Shown one piece after another: positions 43,469-50,919 of a stretch of DNA of 64,000 bases; the first letter of the stretch is position 1, and each line of letters opens with the position of its first letter. The notes under the pieces were generated by a model. The model did not search any database. It was given only the letters and a program-made list of their open reading frames with translations, and had not been told where the DNA came from. Made by a program: the position numbers and the translations under genes. This DNA is from a virus. The stretch is from the IMG/VR virus record IMGVR_UViG_3300022562_001652, positions 49,816 through 113,815 of that record; one strand, 5' to 3'.

Positions 43469-43669
43469 ATGGCACTGTACCCAAGCCGAAGCCTCATCCA
43501 CAAGTACATGGGACCACCCGATTCGTGCTCTAAGTGTTGCGGGATGGGGTGGTACCCAGACGAGGTCGGCGATCGGTACTGCGACTGCGGTACAGAGAGG
43601 AAACGTCTAGATAAGAAATGGGAAGAACAAAAGCTTCGAGAAAAGGAGAAGAGGCAGCGTGGCAGCTAG
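43469..43669 (+). CDS. small cysteine-rich protein
   Basis: 66 residues from ATG at 43469, with AAGGTG upstream in the end of thyX; a GTG two codons earlier overlaps the thyX stop. It contains CSKCCGMGWYPDE and YCDCGTERKR, a zinc-knuckle similar in type to the insertion in ThyX, then a Lys/Glu helix. Its end overlaps that of the convergent exonuclease gene by four bases. Confidence 0.6.
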   Translation: MALYPSRSLIHKYMGPPDSCSKCCGMGWYPDEVGDRYCDCGTERKRLDKKWEEQKLREKEKRQRGS

Positions 43670-44337
43670 CCGACCTTTCGACCGCGCGACAGGCTTCGTA
43701 GCTGCTCGAGTTTCACCCTAGCCCACACCTTGTTCCTCTTCCCTGGCGCCAGGTGTTCGTCCCAGAAGGCGCCACACTCCTTCTTCAGACGCTTGATCAG
43801 GAGGTCGTCTCTAGGCACGGGGAAGACCTCTATGTCTCCCCCACCGAGGAGGGCGACGACAGTGATTTCGGAGTAGCCGAGCACAGCCATCTGCCACTGG
43901 CACTGGACGGCTACATACTCGGGTACCTTCTTTCCCCAGTCCCAGTGGCTGAGTTGCTTCCACCCCACGCACTTGATCTCGATGACACGCGCCTGTTCCT
44001 CAGGGATGGGTTTTCCCTTTCGATAGGTCTCGCTGCCCGTTCTCAGCACGTAGAAGTCTGGCGTGGTCGACATCCATTCGTTCGCGATCACGGTGTAGCC
44101 ACCTACGAGAGATACCCCTTCTATCTTCCCTAGCTCTAGCGCCAGTTCTGCTACAGGACGTTCCAGCTTGTGACCGATCTTGAAGGCGTCTTTCTCCTCT
44201 GACTTCTTCGGGTCGAGCTTCCTCTCCAGGACCTGACTTCCAGAGGACCACGGGCTCATCCCAACGATAGACGGCACGTCCGAGCTCCCTACGGTCCACT
44301 TTCTCTTCTCTAGCTCTGCAGGACTGAGCATACCCAT
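43666..44337 (-). CDS. YqaJ/lambda-exonuclease-type recombination nuclease
   Basis: 223 residues on the minus strand within a plus-strand region. The YqaJ family layout is visible: WTVGSSDVPSIVGMSPW near the N-terminus, GHKLERPVAELALE, TTPDFYV (Asp94), VIEIKCVGW (Glu120, Lys122), and YVAVQCQWQMAVLG. These supply the PD-(D/E)xK active site of 5'-3' exonucleases used with single-strand annealing proteins in phage recombination. No annealing protein gene is visible beside it. Confidence 0.82.
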   Translation of the reverse strand: MGMLSPAELEKRKWTVGSSDVPSIVGMSPWSSGSQVLERKLDPKKSEEKDAFKIGHKLERPVAELALELGKIEGVSLVGGYTVIANEWMSTTPDFYVLRTGSETYRKGKPIPEEQARVIEIKCVGWKQLSHWDWGKKVPEYVAVQCQWQMAVLGYSEITVVALLGGGDIEVFPVPRDDLLIKRLKKECGAFWDEHLAPGKRNKVWARVKLEQLRSLSRGRKVG

Positions 44338-44351
44338 GATGATACACGATC

Positions 44352-44364
44352 TTTTAGTCGAAAC
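44352..44364 (+). promoter_or_regulatory. operator-like motif copy 3
   Basis: TTTTAGTCGAAAC, the reverse-orientation relative of the motifs at 40566 and 40603. It lies 15 bases upstream of the exonuclease start, where it could repress the minus-strand promoter. Confidence 0.3.
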
Positions 44365-44373
44365 GGCGTTAGC

Positions 44374-44390
44374 TTTTTTTGGCGAAAAAA
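44374..44390 (+). promoter_or_regulatory. operator-like motif copy 4
   Basis: A T-run, GGCG, then an A-run, giving the same TTTT-GGCG-AAAA pattern in reverse orientation. It pairs with copy 3 in the divergent region between the exonuclease gene and the plus-strand Xre operon. Confidence 0.3.
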
Positions 44391-44434
44391 GACCTTGCTA
44401 CCTGTTGGAAGGAGAGCTACTCTTCACGTTGAAG

Positions 44435-44686
44435 ATGGCCGTGTATGTAGCCTACAGAGAACGAGGAAAAGGGCCGAAGAGACTGGCCAGGCAGAACGCT
44501 TTGGAGCTGCGCCAGGAGCTCCGCACGTTCGCGAACACGACGTGGACCGTTGCTCGCTACACCACCTCCTCGTGGAAGGAGGAAACGTTGTGTCGTCTTT
44601 TTGAGAACCCGCTAAAGGTCGAGGCTGACGACGTCGAGCGCTACGACGTCTCCTCTTCTGGCAGAATAAGGAGGGTGTACGAATGA
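44435..44686 (+). CDS. small basic hypothetical protein
   Basis: 83 residues if started at ATG 44435; the open frame extends back to 44336, but that part crosses the operator-like repeats and the start of the divergent exonuclease gene. It is basic (RERGKGPKRLARQ) with a helical middle and a charged C-terminus (SSSGRIRRVYE). It is encoded 22 bases before the Xre regulator. Function unknown, start uncertain. Confidence 0.5.
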   Translation: MAVYVAYRERGKGPKRLARQNALELRQELRTFANTTWTVARYTTSSWKEETLCRLFENPLKVEADDVERYDVSSSGRIRRVYE

Positions 44687-44708
44687 CGACCCTCCTGGAG
44701 AAGAGAGA

Positions 44709-44945
44709 ATGAAGCGAAGACTGCGCATCTCGACCACGAAGCCGAAGGAGCTAGGAGCTCTGATTCGTAGTCTTCGAAAGGATCTTGGCCTCTCCCTCAG
44801 AGAGGTGGCTGAGAAGACGGGGATGGGCACGGCTCACGTGAGCCGGATCGAGCTCGGCCAATCGGTTCCCACGGTGAGCACGCTGAACCGGCTTGCTAGC
44901 GTGCTCAAGGTCAAGTGGGTGCTGGTAGCTAAGGAGAGGAAGTGA
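44709..44945 (+). CDS. Xre-family HTH transcriptional regulator
   Basis: 78 residues. The HTH_3 domain covers residues about 14-70: LGALIRSLRKDLGLSLREVA, then EKTGMGTAHVSRIELGQSVP and LNRLASVLKV. It is a minimal DNA-binding protein without an oligomerisation domain. GGAGAAGAGAGA precedes the ATG. It could control the operator-like sites at 44352-44390 and 40566-40616; binding is inference. Confidence 0.82.
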   Translation: MKRRLRISTTKPKELGALIRSLRKDLGLSLREVAEKTGMGTAHVSRIELGQSVPTVSTLNRLASVLKVKWVLVAKERK

Positions 44946-45070
44946 GGAAAGTTCGAGATTGGATCGGGTACGTGTTGATCCGGTTCGGACTCAAAGTCCT
45001 CCCGGCCAGCAGGACGAAGGAAGAGCTCTACATCGTCTTCGAACTGTGGAAAGGGGATGATGATGCATGA
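44942..45070 (+). CDS. very small hypothetical protein
   Basis: 42 residues from GTG overlapping the regulator stop (GTGA), with AAGGAG five bases upstream and an ATGA overlap into the next gene. Amphipathic N-terminus (RDWIGYVLIRFGLKVLP), acidic C-terminus. Accepted because of the coupled start and stop signals. Confidence 0.5.
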   Translation: MRKVRDWIGYVLIRFGLKVLPASRTKEELYIVFELWKGDDDA

Positions 45071-45315
45071 GTGGGCGCCGTAGAAGACGGGTCTGGGGGA
45101 AAGTCTTTCTGAACGAAATTCCGTGCAACAAAACCTGGAGCGCGTGGGTGTTCTGCCCGAATCCAGACTACGAGCTGTACAACAGGTACGATGTTGTCTT
45201 TCTGGCTTCTCTAGGAAACCAGACGGCACAAGAAGCGATAGATAGGGTCGGCAAGTTGTTGGAGAGAGACAGACAGAAGATCGAAGAACTCAGAGAGAGG
45301 AGAAGGGTACGATGA
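45067..45315 (+). CDS. small hypothetical protein
   Basis: 82 residues, Arg-rich N-terminus (MSGRRRRRVWGK), a central CPNPDYELYNRYDVVFLASL segment, and a C-terminal charged helix with three Arg-rich turns. Overlaps both neighbours by ATGA. No known family. Confidence 0.55.
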   Translation: MSGRRRRRVWGKVFLNEIPCNKTWSAWVFCPNPDYELYNRYDVVFLASLGNQTAQEAIDRVGKLLERDRQKIEELRERRRVR

Positions 45316-45494
45316 CGATCGCCGAGATGTTCGAAGAGCTGAAGCGCCTCGTGGACGAGGACGAGTACAACGCAGACGACACCGTCGTAGCGATGGTGGT
45401 CGAGAAGTCCGACGGATCTGGTGCCTTCGCGGAGGAGATCGTGTCTCTAGCGCCAGAGAAGTGGGGAGGTCGGACGGTCATCGTGGTGCGGTGA
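45312..45494 (+). CDS. small acidic hypothetical protein
   Basis: 60 residues. Begins MTIAEMFEELKRLVDEDEYN and ends with two strands (AEEIVSLAPEKWGG, TVIVVR). It resembles small acidic alpha/beta phage proteins of unknown function. Start overlaps the previous stop by ATGA. Confidence 0.55.
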   Translation: MTIAEMFEELKRLVDEDEYNADDTVVAMVVEKSDGSGAFAEEIVSLAPEKWGGRTVIVVR

Positions 45495-45682
45495 TGAGAC
45501 CCTCTCGGGAGGAGGGTTTCTGTCTCGCCGAGCGCGAAGAGGAGGCGAAGCATCGGCGAAACAAGAAAGGGGTAGCGGAGTGTGGGACTCCCGCCAAGCA
45601 GGAGGATCTGACGGACGACATCGACGAGGTTACTTGCCCAAGATGCGCCGTTACTCCGCTCTTTCCGAGAGGTACTCAATGA
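45494..45682 (+). CDS. small hypothetical protein with CxxC
   Basis: 62 residues from ATG at 45494 (TGATG overlap). Highly charged, with a single C-terminal TCPRC pair and an ECG upstream, possibly one zinc site. It ends by ATGA overlap with the metalloprotease gene, so the two are probably translated together. Confidence 0.5.
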   Translation: MRPSREEGFCLAEREEEAKHRRNKKGVAECGTPAKQEDLTDDIDEVTCPRCAVTPLFPRGTQ

Positions 45683-46188
45683 AGGCGATAGCTGCCGCGT
45701 GTGTCGTAGCTTTTTCAACTTCCTGTGGATCCTCTACACCTGACTCGAACGCGACGGCGTTGTTCGTGGACATGTCGACTCTGCCGTACCCAGATCGGAT
45801 CGACGACGCTGAGGCCACTGTCGAAGAAACCATCTCGTTTTACGAAGAGCGTGGCTTCTCGATACTCCGAGCCAGTACCAGGGAGACGTCGAACGTGTAC
45901 CTGTACTGGGGGGAAACGACGTATCTTGGGTATACCAGCCACAACCCTGGCGGTGTCGTGATCGTGATTCGAGACCACCTAGCCAACCACCTCGAGTGGT
46001 GGTGGGAAGAGGATGGTTTGGAGCGCTGCAGCCCCGGCATGGCCGACATGACTGGGATCATCATGCATGAAATCGGACACGCTCTCGGGCTCGTGCATGT
46101 CGAGGATGACCGGGACGTGATGGACCCTGGGCTGGTCCCTTGCGAACCGCGTCGACGGTTGTCACAGACGCGGAACGGAGTCTTCTAG
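45679..46188 (+). CDS. matrixin-like lipoprotein metalloprotease
   Basis: 169 residues from ATG at 45679, overlapping the preceding stop. The N-terminus (MKAIAAACVVAFSTSC) is a signal peptide with a candidate lipidated Cys16, though the lipobox is imperfect. The active site is HEIGHALGLVH (His130, Glu131, His134, His140), the full metzincin HExxHxxGxxH zinc motif. It is followed by DVMDP, the Met-turn (Met148). The domain is small but of matrixin plan. It is presumably exported and anchored in the envelope of the infected cell. Substrate unknown; superinfection exclusion, lysis or host surface remodelling are possible. Confidence 0.8.
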   Translation: MKAIAAACVVAFSTSCGSSTPDSNATALFVDMSTLPYPDRIDDAEATVEETISFYEERGFSILRASTRETSNVYLYWGETTYLGYTSHNPGGVVIVIRDHLANHLEWWWEEDGLERCSPGMADMTGIIMHEIGHALGLVHVEDDRDVMDPGLVPCEPRRRLSQTRNGVF

Positions 46189-46202
46189 CAGGGAGGTACG
46201 TG

Positions 46203-46469
46203 ATGTCGTTGCTTGTTGCACCTTCACGAGGAATGACGAACAGGTTCATACGCTTCCTTCGTTACGTAGGGATGTTTCGCCCGTACCCAAGGATCAGCGT
46301 TCTCGACGATGCTGCCGACATCGGCGGCGCGCTCATAGTGATGCTGGTGCTGTGTCCTGTCTTCATCGCAGAACTGCTGCGGCGTCGGAGAGAGAGTAAA
46401 GCCCACATTATCCGGGTGGTCGGATCCTTGGGTCAGCTGTCGGGGTCGGAAAGAAAGGCGCTACAGTGA
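46203..46469 (+). CDS. small membrane protein
   Basis: 88 residues from ATG at 46203 with GGGAGGT upstream. A basic N-terminus precedes one membrane helix at about 41-58 (GGALIVMLVLCPVFIAEL), then RRRRES, giving a likely N-out/C-in topology. It follows the metalloprotease gene by 14 bases and may work with it at the membrane. Confidence 0.6.
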   Translation: MSLLVAPSRGMTNRFIRFLRYVGMFRPYPRISVLDDAADIGGALIVMLVLCPVFIAELLRRRRESKAHIIRVVGSLGQLSGSERKALQ

Positions 46470-46684
46470 CCTTTCCTTACACGACCCCGGTGCTGCTCAC
46501 GATCAAGACAAACGACGAGCAACGCAAGGTGTCTGGTCTGCTGTTGATGTGTGCTTGTGGAGGGAACGCGTTTCACGTCTTCCAGATGACAGGACACACG
46601 GATGGGCACCAACACCTGTCGTGCACGTTGTGCCGCAAGGTGTACTGCCAGGAAGACGCCTGCAGCATCCCAGAGGTTCAGTAG
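46466..46684 (+). CDS. small zinc-binding protein
   Basis: 72 residues, GTG start overlapping the preceding stop. Contains CACGGNAFHVFQMTGHTDG followed by LSCTLCRKVYCQEDAC, a zinc ribbon-like Cys/His set. Function unknown. Confidence 0.6.
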   Translation: MTFPYTTPVLLTIKTNDEQRKVSGLLLMCACGGNAFHVFQMTGHTDGHQHLSCTLCRKVYCQEDACSIPEVQ

Positions 46685-46791
46685 GAAAGGTGACTCGGAC
46701 AATAAGTTGCGCTCGGAGCCATTCCCATAGGTAACCGAGCGCTAGCGGCCCAAGTCGCGGACACCGTAGTAGCAAGAGGGAGGATCGTCAA

Positions 46792-46884
46792 GTGAAGAAG
46801 AAGAAGAGTGTCTCCCGCAGGGAGAAGAGAGGGACTGTCGTCAGTATTCGTCTGCTTCCGACAGAGTTACAGACGGACAAGTAG
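46792..46884 (+). CDS. possible 30-residue basic peptide
   Basis: GTG start with GGAGG eight bases upstream; MKKKKSVSRREKRGTVVSIR and a short tail. The fragment is short and may be spurious, but the ribosome site is strong. It sits alone between two zinc-protein genes. Confidence 0.35.
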   Translation: MKKKKSVSRREKRGTVVSIRLLPTELQTDK

Positions 46885-46972
46885 TTGTTCGCTGTCTGAG
46901 GAGGGTGGACGCCGATCTAGTCTTGCGTTTGGTAAACAACAGCGCCCACGAACCCAAAAGGTGAGGAGAACG

Positions 46973-47968
46973 ATGGTGTCCGTTGACGCTCCGACATGCG
47001 CTGAATGTGGCTCGATCATGGTTCGCATGGTGCAGGCGATCGGGCTCTCAGATGATACCGAGTTCGTTTACTGTTGCTCGAACTGCGAGCACACCATCAG
47101 TGACAACAGACTAGCAGTCGCGACAGAGAGTGTAAGTCTCAACTCGCGGGTTCTGAAAGAGATGCTCCCCGAGTTGTTGCCTCTGTACGACGGCAAGTGG
47201 GTCATCTTTCGTGATCGCGTCGTGCACGCTCATTTCGACGATGAAGAAGAAGCGTATCGTTGGGGAGTGAAGAACTTGGGTCTGTACGGAGGATGGGTGC
47301 TGGCCTATATCGACGTCGATTACGGTAAGCCGATCCCGATCGCAGACCTGGGCAGCGCGGGAGCCGTCATCATGGAAACGGAGGCAAAGAAGCTACGTGA
47401 TGAACGCGATGCTTTGAAAGAGGGGGCCGAGCGGCTGCAGCGAGAACTAAGCGCAGCTCGTCATGGGGTGTCTGTCTACTTGCAGCAGCTTGGTGATACG
47501 GCCGACGAGTTGAACAGGCTTCGTGATCGTGCTCAGACCGCTCTCGCCGAACGTGATCGTGCTCGAACCGCTCTCGCCGAAGCACAGGCCGAAGTTACAC
47601 GCCTGTGGACTGAGTTGTCCGCTCGTGACAGTACCCGAGAGAGGATGGCCAGCATTCTCGATCGCACGGCCGAGGCGCTGAAAGGTCCCCCAGCCGACAA
47701 CGTTATGCATTCCTGGCACGACCTGCCTGACCTCGCGGCACGAGTCCGGACCGCGATCGCGCTCGAAGACGCACACCTGGCAAAGTTGAAAACCCGAGAA
47801 GAACGAAAGAAAGCGGCGATAGAGTATCACTGTGGCTCTGGTGACAAGCAGTCGTTCAACAAAGCCCGTGTTCGCGATCTCGAGGCAGAGAAAACACTCA
47901 ACGATGCCTTGGTTGCAAGCCGCAAAGCCCAGGTCGAGAGGGAAAAGAGGGAAGATCGAGATGAATGA
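46973..47968 (+). CDS. zinc ribbon plus coiled-coil protein
   Basis: 331 residues from ATG at 46973 after GAGGAGAACG. N-terminal zinc ribbon (CAECGSIMV ... CCSNCEH), then a small domain with DGKWVIFRDRVVHAHFDDEE that resembles DUF5678-type modules, then a long coiled coil from about residue 130 (RDERDALKEGAERLQRELSA). The coil includes a 30-base tandem repeat (47522-47581), so heptad units have been duplicated. C-terminal basic helix. Function unknown. Confidence 0.6.
   Translation: MVSVDAPTCAECGSIMVRMVQAIGLSDDTEFVYCCSNCEHTISDNRLAVATESVSLNSRVLKEMLPELLPLYDGKWVIFRDRVVHAHFDDEEEAYRWGVKNLGLYGGWVLAYIDVDYGKPIPIADLGSAGAVIMETEAKKLRDERDALKEGAERLQRELSAARHGVSVYLQQLGDTADELNRLRDRAQTALAERDRARTALAEAQAEVTRLWTELSARDSTRERMASILDRTAEALKGPPADNVMHSWHDLPDLAARVRTAIALEDAHLAKLKTREERKKAAIEYHCGSGDKQSFNKARVRDLEAEKTLNDALVASRKAQVEREKREDRDE
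47522..47581 (+). repeat. 30-base tandem repeat inside coiled-coil gene
   Basis: Two adjacent 30-base copies (47522-47551 and 47552-47581) differ at two positions. Each encodes ten residues containing RDRA and ALAE, extending the coiled coil in frame. Confidence 0.8.
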
Positions 47969-48092
47969 GATCACGTTGTTCACCAACATCAGCTTCGTGT
48001 GCATCAGGAACCTGCGTCTAGACGCGCACGCTCTCGCCAGTGGGACATCGATGACAGATGATCGGGATGGCGCGATAGGGAGAACAGCATGA
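47961..48092 (+). CDS. very small hypothetical protein
   Basis: 43 residues, ATG overlapping the end of the coiled-coil gene and ATGA overlap into the next gene. Sequence MNEITLFTNISFVCIRNLRL; no motif. Accepted on gene packing only. Confidence 0.4.
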   Translation: MNEITLFTNISFVCIRNLRLDAHALASGTSMTDDRDGAIGRTA

Positions 48093-48331
48093 CGAAGGAA
48101 GACAAAGGGTACGTAGAGGTCATGAGACCCTCAGGACCTGTGTACCTGAGCACCACGCCTCATGTGGAACCCACGAAGCAAGATCTGTGGATCAAGATGT
48201 GGGCAGACATCGGCATGTACGCCTCTTGGCGCATCGACAGCCAGAAGCGAGATCAAAAAGATCGTGAGCGTGAGTTAGCAGAGGCGCATGCCACGATCGA
48301 CAAGCACCGAGGCGACAGTGACGAAGAATAG
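48089..48331 (+). CDS. small hypothetical protein
   Basis: 80 residues (MTKEDKGYVEVMRPSGPVYL). A short beta part is followed by WIKMWADIGMYASWRIDSQK and an acidic, Lys-rich helix. No family recognised. ATGA overlap with the previous gene. Confidence 0.55.
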   Translation: MTKEDKGYVEVMRPSGPVYLSTTPHVEPTKQDLWIKMWADIGMYASWRIDSQKRDQKDRERELAEAHATIDKHRGDSDEE

Positions 48332-48368
48332 AAACCACTGGTGGGCAGAGCAGGGAGCGGGAGTCGGT

Positions 48369-48560
48369 GTGGCCTGGTTCTGTACAGGATACTGGTGCTC
48401 TAGGAAACCTCACCGCTTGCACATTCCCGAAAAAAGAAGGACGCATTCGCAAGGAGAGTTCGACCGTCTTTCTTCGCTGCTTGGGTGTCGGCGTGCTCCG
48501 TGCTGGAAGTGTGGTGGCAAAATCTCCGTGTCGATCATGTTTTGGGGAGAGAAGCCATGA
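48369..48560 (+). CDS. small zinc-finger-like protein
   Basis: 63 residues from GTG 48369 with GGGAG five bases upstream. It contains CTGYWCSRKPHRLHIPEKRR and CRRAPCWKCGGK, giving several Cys/His ligands. It ends in an ATGA overlap with the next gene. The start is uncertain because the frame is open further upstream. Confidence 0.5.
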   Translation: MAWFCTGYWCSRKPHRLHIPEKRRTHSQGEFDRLSSLLGCRRAPCWKCGGKISVSIMFWGEKP

Positions 48561-49108
48561 AACCTTTGCACTGCGTCTATCCTGAGTGCGACGGCGTGAT
48601 GGAGCCGAGAAAACCCTGTGAAGAATGTTCCAGCGCTAGCAAGAAGACCATGTGGGAATGGCAGTGCGGGAAATGCAACACGGCGCGGTGCGCCTCGATT
48701 ATTGAGTACCCTCCGATTTTCATAAAGGAAGAGATGATGGAGATGGTAGGAAAGAAGCGAGAAAACGAACTGCTGGATGTTGTCATAGGAGGGGTACACG
48801 GGTTCTACGAGAAGACCATGAGACACCCTGTGGGTGTTCTGTTGAGTGAGAAGGACTTCGAGGAGCTATATCGTCTTGTGACGTCTTCGGGACCATTCAA
48901 GAGTGTGCCGATACAGGCCAAGCACACACCCGTCTCGATCGGGAAAGACTTCATAACGAGGGAGGAACAGTGGTTGGAAGTAACCACAAGCGTAGGGCAC
49001 GTAAGAGTAGCCCCCAGCGCGTTCGTGGTGGGGGGAGCGCTTGTGCTGGACGACTACACGTGGAATTCTGAAGCGGGGGCTTATCTGAGAGCCATGTACA
49101 GGCGATGA
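48557..49108 (+). CDS. zinc-ribbon hypothetical protein
   Basis: 183 residues from ATG 48557 (ATGA). N-terminal zinc motifs CVYPECDG, CEECSS and WQCGKCNTARC. The C-terminal part (GVLLSEKDFEELYRLVTSSG, VTTSVGHVRVAPSAFVVGGA) is alpha/beta. Two-domain phage protein of unknown function. Confidence 0.6.
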   Translation: MKPLHCVYPECDGVMEPRKPCEECSSASKKTMWEWQCGKCNTARCASIIEYPPIFIKEEMMEMVGKKRENELLDVVIGGVHGFYEKTMRHPVGVLLSEKDFEELYRLVTSSGPFKSVPIQAKHTPVSIGKDFITREEQWLEVTTSVGHVRVAPSAFVVGGALVLDDYTWNSEAGAYLRAMYRR

Positions 49109-49275
49109 AGTGCGAGATGGTGGACGTGTTCCCGAGCTGGGAAGAAGAGAGCGCTGGGGAGCCGATCGAAGAAGAATGCCAAGAGGAAGCGGTGACGCGG
49201 ATCGAAGGACTCCCGTGTTGCGAATACCACGCCATCCGCTGTCGCATCGAAGAGCTCGAAGAGAGCCCTTTGTAA
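49105..49275 (+). CDS. small acidic protein
   Basis: 56 residues, overlapping the preceding stop (ATGA). Strongly acidic with four Cys (MKCEMVDVFP, EEECQEEAV, GLPCCEYHAIRC). May bind one metal. Below typical gene-finder length but coupled to its neighbour. Confidence 0.5.
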   Translation: MKCEMVDVFPSWEEESAGEPIEEECQEEAVTRIEGLPCCEYHAIRCRIEELEESPL

Positions 49276-49289
49276 AGAGGAGGTAGAAG

Positions 49290-49760
49290 ATGCGCAAGAT
49301 GTTCAGGATGAAGTACGAGAGCTGCTCTGGGCAGTGCTACGCCTATTCGGACGTGCTGCGGGTCCATACGCTGGGCTTGGACGAAGACGGCACAGTTTCT
49401 TTTCTGAAGAGGCTGCTGGCGATCCACGGTCCTGCGTGCGGGAACCAGCACCTGGCGTTCCGTCTGGATCACGACGAGGATCTTGGAATCTTCGTGGCGT
49501 CGTTCGAACGCTACGGGTCTTTGGACCTGTTCGCCGATCGTACCCCTCTGGGGGCTTTGAACAAGATGATCGATGGAGTCTTGTCATATTACCAGAGCGA
49601 GGAGTACGCGAACGACTATCGGAGGCAGCCGGGTCTGGGGCGCGGTGTCTGCAGGCACGGATCCGACGACGCGCTGGTGAACTTCGCGCTAGCCTTTTCG
49701 GGCTTGTCCGTAGAGCAGCAGAGTAGGATCCGAAACCGATTCTGGGGACCCTTAGCATGA
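49290..49760 (+). CDS. hypothetical protein
   Basis: 156 residues, start ATG after GAGGAGGTAGAAG. Contains a SGQCYAYSDVLRVHTLGLDE segment, an alpha/beta core (HLAFRLDHDEDLGIFVASFE) and a C-terminal helix that ends RIRNRFWGPLA. No known motif. ATGA overlap to the next gene. Confidence 0.6.
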   Translation: MRKMFRMKYESCSGQCYAYSDVLRVHTLGLDEDGTVSFLKRLLAIHGPACGNQHLAFRLDHDEDLGIFVASFERYGSLDLFADRTPLGALNKMIDGVLSYYQSEEYANDYRRQPGLGRGVCRHGSDDALVNFALAFSGLSVEQQSRIRNRFWGPLA

Positions 49761-49990
49761 AGAAGACCGTCGGTCTCACCACCCCCAAAGAAACGATCAC
49801 GGTGGAGGCCCTGAGGTGCCGAGATTGTGGGCGGTTGGTTATTTCGCTCGACGATCACAGGATCACCAAGCACAAATGCTCGGGAGCATGGAACGTCGAG
49901 TTCTCAGAACACGTCGAGCCAGAAGAAATCAGAAAGGCCATCAGAGGGGCCTTCAAGCAGAGGACAAAACCACCTTTGGATAGGTACTAA
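49757..49990 (+). CDS. small zinc-binding protein
   Basis: 77 residues. CRDCGRLVISLDDHRITKHK followed by a further Cys gives a C2HC/C2H2-like arrangement. The C-terminus is basic. Possibly a small nucleic-acid-binding protein. Confidence 0.55.
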   Translation: MKKTVGLTTPKETITVEALRCRDCGRLVISLDDHRITKHKCSGAWNVEFSEHVEPEEIRKAIRGAFKQRTKPPLDRY

Positions 49991-49991
49991 G

Positions 49992-50204
49992 ATGATGAGC
50001 AACGAAAAAATCCTGCCACACGGGTTCCTTTTGTTCATGGCCCTGACGGTAATCGCGTCTGTCTTCCTTTCTGGCGTCTCCGTCAAGATCGCTTTCGATC
50101 AAGAAAATCGTTCGACGCCCAAGCTCTATGATCTAGAAGTTCGCGTCACGCGAATCGAGGAGGCATGCATGCGAAGCAGCTTCGTTCCTAAGGAGAAGCA
50201 ATGA
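49992..50204 (+). CDS. small single-span membrane protein
   Basis: 70 residues (ATG 49992 or 49995). One membrane segment about residues 11-33 (GFLLFMALTVIASVFLSGVS), then a periplasmic or cytoplasmic charged helix (YDLEVRVTRIEEACM). Function unknown. ATGA overlap into the next gene. Confidence 0.55.
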   Translation: MMSNEKILPHGFLLFMALTVIASVFLSGVSVKIAFDQENRSTPKLYDLEVRVTRIEEACMRSSFVPKEKQ

Positions 50205-50551
50205 CTCCTGAAGAAGCGGTAGAGGCTCACAACAAGTACAGCGACGAGCTGCAGGAAGTCACGGCTCAACGCGACGAGCTTCGTGCCGAAGTCGAGCGTC
50301 TAAGAGGTATCTGCGACCACCAGCGTTACACCCTGTACTTCCTCGAAGGAACAGAGGACGGCGAAGAGCTCCATGCTTGTGACGCTCGCTATGAAGAGGT
50401 GGAAACTCTCAAGAAAGAGAACGAGCGTCTACGCAGAATGGAGCAGGTCGTTCTCGAATGGTGGTCGGCGGACCTGTCATTACCTCGCGTGCGACATGCT
50501 CTCCGAGAAAGAATGGCGGCGTGCGTGGAAGAGGCTAAGAGGACGCCATGA
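50201..50551 (+). CDS. coiled-coil protein
   Basis: 116 residues with a strong coiled coil at about 8-38 (DELQEVTAQRDELRAEVERL) and a second short one around 66-80. Begins MTPEEAVEAHNKYSDELQ. Similar in style to the next two genes, which may be distant relatives. ATGA overlap at both ends. Confidence 0.55.
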   Translation: MTPEEAVEAHNKYSDELQEVTAQRDELRAEVERLRGICDHQRYTLYFLEGTEDGEELHACDARYEEVETLKKENERLRRMEQVVLEWWSADLSLPRVRHALRERMAACVEEAKRTP

Positions 50552-50919
50552 GCACCGACCATCCGGACCACCTGGAGAGACTGCTGGCCGCGTGGCCTGA
50601 GCGTGACCTCACGGTCTATCCTCTCAGTGAGGACGACTGGATCGTGTACCATGGCAGAGCCACTGAAGGAGGCATGCGCAAGGATTTGTCTCGCATGAAC
50701 GAGGCACAGGCCCGTCTCATCGCCGCCGCCATCAACGCCCTGCCCGAACTGATCGCGCGGGTGCGGGTCGCGGAGATGACACTGGCCGAACTCAGGGAGT
50801 GGACGCACCAGCACGGGCGCGCGCTGTGTCCACCGGGCGCGGACGCGTACGGCGAGGGCATGCGCGACGCAAAGGCGCAGGTCGACAGGCTGCTGGCCGC
50901 GCGCGGAGACACGCCATGA
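50548..50919 (+). CDS. hypothetical protein, mosaic composition
   Basis: 123 residues. Phrases such as DDWIVYHGRATEGG, MNEAQARLIAAAINALPELI and RVRVAEMTLAELREW are typical of small phage proteins that list residues for an ADE-like helix after a beta hairpin. The last two thirds are strikingly more GC-rich than the first, so a recombination joint around 50,700 is possible. Function unknown. Confidence 0.55.
   Translation: MSTDHPDHLERLLAAWPERDLTVYPLSEDDWIVYHGRATEGGMRKDLSRMNEAQARLIAAAINALPELIARVRVAEMTLAELREWTHQHGRALCPPGADAYGEGMRDAKAQVDRLLAARGDTP

Noticed and set aside
44336-44434. Extended N-terminus of the small gene at 44435
   Set aside because: It would begin two bases inside the divergent exonuclease start and run across the operator-like repeats.
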